Below are positions 40,421 through 42,373 of a DNA stretch of 42,373 nt, piece after piece. The notes under the pieces are model-generated. The model saw only the letters and a program-made list of their open reading frames with translations, was not told the origin of the DNA and did no database searches. Within the stretch, counting starts at the first letter, position 1. Each line of letters starts with the position of its first letter. Origin of the DNA: Gemmatimonadota bacterium (GTDB taxonomy: Bacteria > Gemmatimonadota > Gemmatimonadetes > Longimicrobiales > RSA9); NCBI GenBank assembly GCA_007126035.1, contig SLCC01000081.1, positions 1 through 42,373 on the forward strand, given 5' to 3'. A program made the translations under genes and the position numbers.

Positions 40421-41482
40421 TCACGGTCGGGCGCCTCGCCGGATCCGGACGGCGGCCACGATCAGGGATATGACGCTCAGGGGCAGGGCGAAGACGAGGA
40501 GGGCGTGGCGGAAGACAGGCAGCGGTCCATGCCCCGTGGCGATCAGGAGCACGTACGTCATGTAGCCGGCGAAGTATGCCAGGAACAGCGCGCCCTCCCA
40601 TCTGCTCAGGCAGTGCCCCGTGTACAGGATGAAGAGAGTGGCCACCGTGACGGCCAACATGACGGGCAGATCGAAGGCCATGGCGGTGGCCGGAACCCCG
40701 ATGCCCACCGGTGAGACGGCCGCTCCAGCGCCCAGCACGAGCAGGAGGTTGAACAGGTTACTGCCGAGTATGTTGCCCACGGCCATGTCCGCCTGATTGC
40801 GGACGCCGGCCACTATTGTGGTGGCCAGCTCCGGCAGGGACGTACCGATGGCCACGATGGTCAACCCGATGGCCAGCTGTGAGATGCCCAGGGCTTCGGC
40901 CATGGCTGTCGCCGCCATCACGAGCCAACGGGAACCTGCCACCAGCAGCGCCAGCCCCGCGGCGGTGATCGCTACGTCAGTGACGATTCTTCGCCGGCGG
41001 GGCGTGGGTCCCAGGGACAGCGTCGTAGATGGCTCATCGGTGCGCCGCGCGAGCTTGATCATGACGACGGTATAAGCGATCCCGGCGCCCAGCAGCAGCG
41101 CTCCCTGGACCCGCCCGATCGTCCCGCTCAGCGCCAGCAACACCACGACCACCGAAGCAGTGATCAGGATCGGTACATCCAGGCGGACCACTCGTCGACT
41201 CACGGCCAGGGGCGTCACCACGGCCGCCATGCCCATGATCAGGAGCAGGTTGGTGATATTGCTTCCCACCACGTTCCCCAGGGCCAGGTGCGGCTCGCCC
41301 CGGCCGACGGCCGCTACCGTCACTGCCAGCTCGGGTGCGCTCGTGCCGAAGGCTACCACGGTGAGCCCGATGACCAGCGGGGAGACCCTGGCTAGCGAGG
41401 CCAGACGAGCTGCGCCCCTGACCAGGAGATCGCCGCCCGCCACCAGCAGCGTCAGGCCCAGGGCGAAGAGGGCGACGATCAC
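40421..41482 (-). CDS. CaCA family sodium/calcium antiporter
   Basis: A 353-residue membrane protein with about ten helices in two inverted halves. Alpha repeat 1 is GLTVVAFGTSAPELAVT with GNVVGSNITNLLLI; alpha repeat 2 is GLTIVAIGTSLPELATT with GNILGSNLFNLLLV. The Glu/Asn residues of these repeats bind the exchanged cation. The loop between halves (about 155-175) is short, basic and cytoplasmic. Ion specificity (Ca2+, K+ or other) cannot be called. The start GTG 41482 lies 2 nt after the stop of the carbonic anhydrase gene, so the two are one operon; upstream reading has no similarity. Confidence 0.9.
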   Translation of the reverse strand: MIVALFALGLTLLVAGGDLLVRGAARLASLARVSPLVIGLTVVAFGTSAPELAVTVAAVGRGEPHLALGNVVGSNITNLLLIMGMAAVVTPLAVSRRVVRLDVPILITASVVVVLLALSGTIGRVQGALLLGAGIAYTVVMIKLARRTDEPSTTLSLGPTPRRRRIVTDVAITAAGLALLVAGSRWLVMAATAMAEALGISQLAIGLTIVAIGTSLPELATTIVAGVRNQADMAVGNILGSNLFNLLLVLGAGAAVSPVGIGVPATAMAFDLPVMLAVTVATLFILYTGHCLSRWEGALFLAYFAGYMTYVLLIATGHGPLPVFRHALLVFALPLSVISLIVAAVRIRRGARP

Positions 41483-41484
41483 GG

Positions 41485-42108
41485 CTACGGGTCGATGGGA
41501 ACGTAGGCCTCCCGTTCCACGTCGAGTGCCAGGACCTCTCCCCGCTCGATGAAGTAATGCCAGCCGTGCAGCACCAGGGCGCCGGCGTCCACCCTGTCGC
41601 GGACCAGCGGATAGGTCATGAGGCGCTTGAGTTGGAGGGTGACGGACCGTTGCTCCGTCCGGCGCAGAACGGCCTCCGTCAGCTCTGGACCCCGCTCCGA
41701 TTCCGGGACACGGGCGTCCCTGCCCAGCTCCAGCCAGCGCTGTATGTGCGGCGTGTCCGGGTTCGGCGGATCGTAGGTCGCTCGCACGGCACCGCAATGG
41801 CTGTGACCGCACACCACGATCTCGCTGACGTGCAGCGCCAGCACGGCGTATTCGATGGTGGCTGCCGTGCCGTGGTAGCCCAGCGCCGGATCATAGGGCG
41901 GGACGAACGCGCCCATGTTCCGGATGATGAAGAGCTGGCCCGGGTCGGCGCCCGTCAGCAGCTCCGGCACCACCCGGGAGTCCGAACAGCCGATGAACAG
42001 CGTGGACGGGTGCTGGCCCTCGGCGGTCAGCCGCTCGTAATGCTCCCGGTACCGCGGGAACTTGTCGCGCCGGAACCGGCGGAGTCCTTCGATGAGGTCT
42101 TCAGGCAT
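41485..42108 (-). CDS. can: beta-class carbonic anhydrase
   Basis: A 207-residue enzyme that interconverts CO2 and bicarbonate. Zinc ligands are CSDSRV (Cys near 41, with the Asp-Arg dyad) and CGHSHCGA (His and Cys near 101-104). GQLFIIRNMGAFVPP and YHGTAATIEYAVLAL are further family blocks. The length is normal. The ATG has only a weak GGGAAA before it. It is the first gene of an operon with the cation antiporter, which could link bicarbonate supply to calcium or pH balance; that link is inference. Confidence 0.92.
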   Translation of the reverse strand: MPEDLIEGLRRFRRDKFPRYREHYERLTAEGQHPSTLFIGCSDSRVVPELLTGADPGQLFIIRNMGAFVPPYDPALGYHGTAATIEYAVLALHVSEIVVCGHSHCGAVRATYDPPNPDTPHIQRWLELGRDARVPESERGPELTEAVLRRTEQRSVTLQLKRLMTYPLVRDRVDAGALVLHGWHYFIERGEVLALDVEREAYVPIDP

Positions 42109-42373
42109 GGGTTTCCCGGAATGTGGACGGTCCTGGAGGAAGAACGTTAGCGGCAGGGGCAGCCTCGCGCGAGGTGGGATGCGGCGCCGCTCGGGTGCAA
42201 CGGGCCTCAGACACCGCAGCTCCAGGTCCCACCGGGGGGATCCGGAGGTACGACAGCCCGAGCTTTCGGGTCCTGTCGGTGTGGTGGCTCTAGTAGTCCC
42301 GCACGATGGTTCTGACGAGCACCGAGAGCGTCGAAGCGCCGCGCTGGCAAGGCGCGAAGCCGAGGAATAGCAG
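42109..42373. other. window end, no supported gene
   Basis: 265 nt to the edge. The minus strand is open from the edge to a TAG at 42292-42290 (28 codons, ending VLVRTIVRDY), which could be the tail of a gene beyond the window, but I recognise nothing. A short GCGCC/GGCGC hairpin lies near 42332-42351. Confidence 0.3.

Overview
High-GC bacterial DNA (roughly two-thirds G+C by eye) with tightly packed genes on both strands. There is no rRNA, tRNA, CRISPR array, transposase or phage gene. The style fits Gemmatimonadota or a close relative: a membrane-anchored SARP/BTAD regulator with a TPR tail, many exported metallo- and serine peptidases, and a decayed TonB-like fragment. This placement is inference; the window has no phylogenetic marker.

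Layout. (1) 0-3.3 kb: minus-strand run of a TonB-like remnant, an Smr nuclease-like protein, a membrane-anchored coiled-coil protein and an O-methyltransferase, then plus-strand methyltransferase and YhbY. (2) 3.3-13.5 kb: exported prolyl-oligopeptidase-family peptidase, glutamate dehydrogenase, an orphan PEP-synthase-type ATP-binding protein, a LysM lytic transglycosylase, a zinc-ribbon protein and a GT4 glycosyltransferase. (3) 13.5-21.4 kb: cysteine-desulfurase-like enzyme, a serine beta-lactamase-like/M14 carboxypeptidase fusion, a small lipoprotein, an N-acyl-D-amino-acid deacylase-like amidohydrolase, an AI-2E family permease and a cupin. A short repeat beginning ATGAANAACGGGATACC recurs at the gene borders. 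(4) 21.5-31.9 kb: SARP-TPR regulator, class A PBP, Tex, an ANKH/MATE-like exporter and a YigZ/IMPACT protein. (5) 32-37.7 kb: exported M20 and M28 peptidases around a redox cluster (peroxiredoxin, cytochrome P460-like protein, DoxX, TlpA-like thioredoxin). (6) 37.7-42.1 kb: a feoB / Cys-rich / feoA ferrous iron operon behind a Fur-like palindrome, a CaCA antiporter and a beta-carbonic anhydrase.

Main finding. The exported peroxiredoxin at 33556-34158 is split by one in-frame TGA exactly where the peroxidatic cysteine belongs (Thr-Arg-Gly-TGA-Thr-Val-Gln). A 7-bp perfect stem with an 8-nt loop sits 21 nt after the TGA, and a second stem abuts the TGA; the former matches the bacterial SECIS layout. 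The protein has no cysteine at all. It is read here as a selenocysteine peroxiredoxin of the cell envelope, possibly recharged by the neighbouring TlpA-like thioredoxin. No sel genes lie in the window, so Sec insertion must be proven from the rest of the genome.

Together the genes describe a cell that breaks down peptides outside the cytoplasm (S9, M14, D-aminoacylase-like, M20, M28), remodels peptidoglycan (PBP1A, LysM transglycosylase), takes up ferrous iron and defends its envelope against peroxides.
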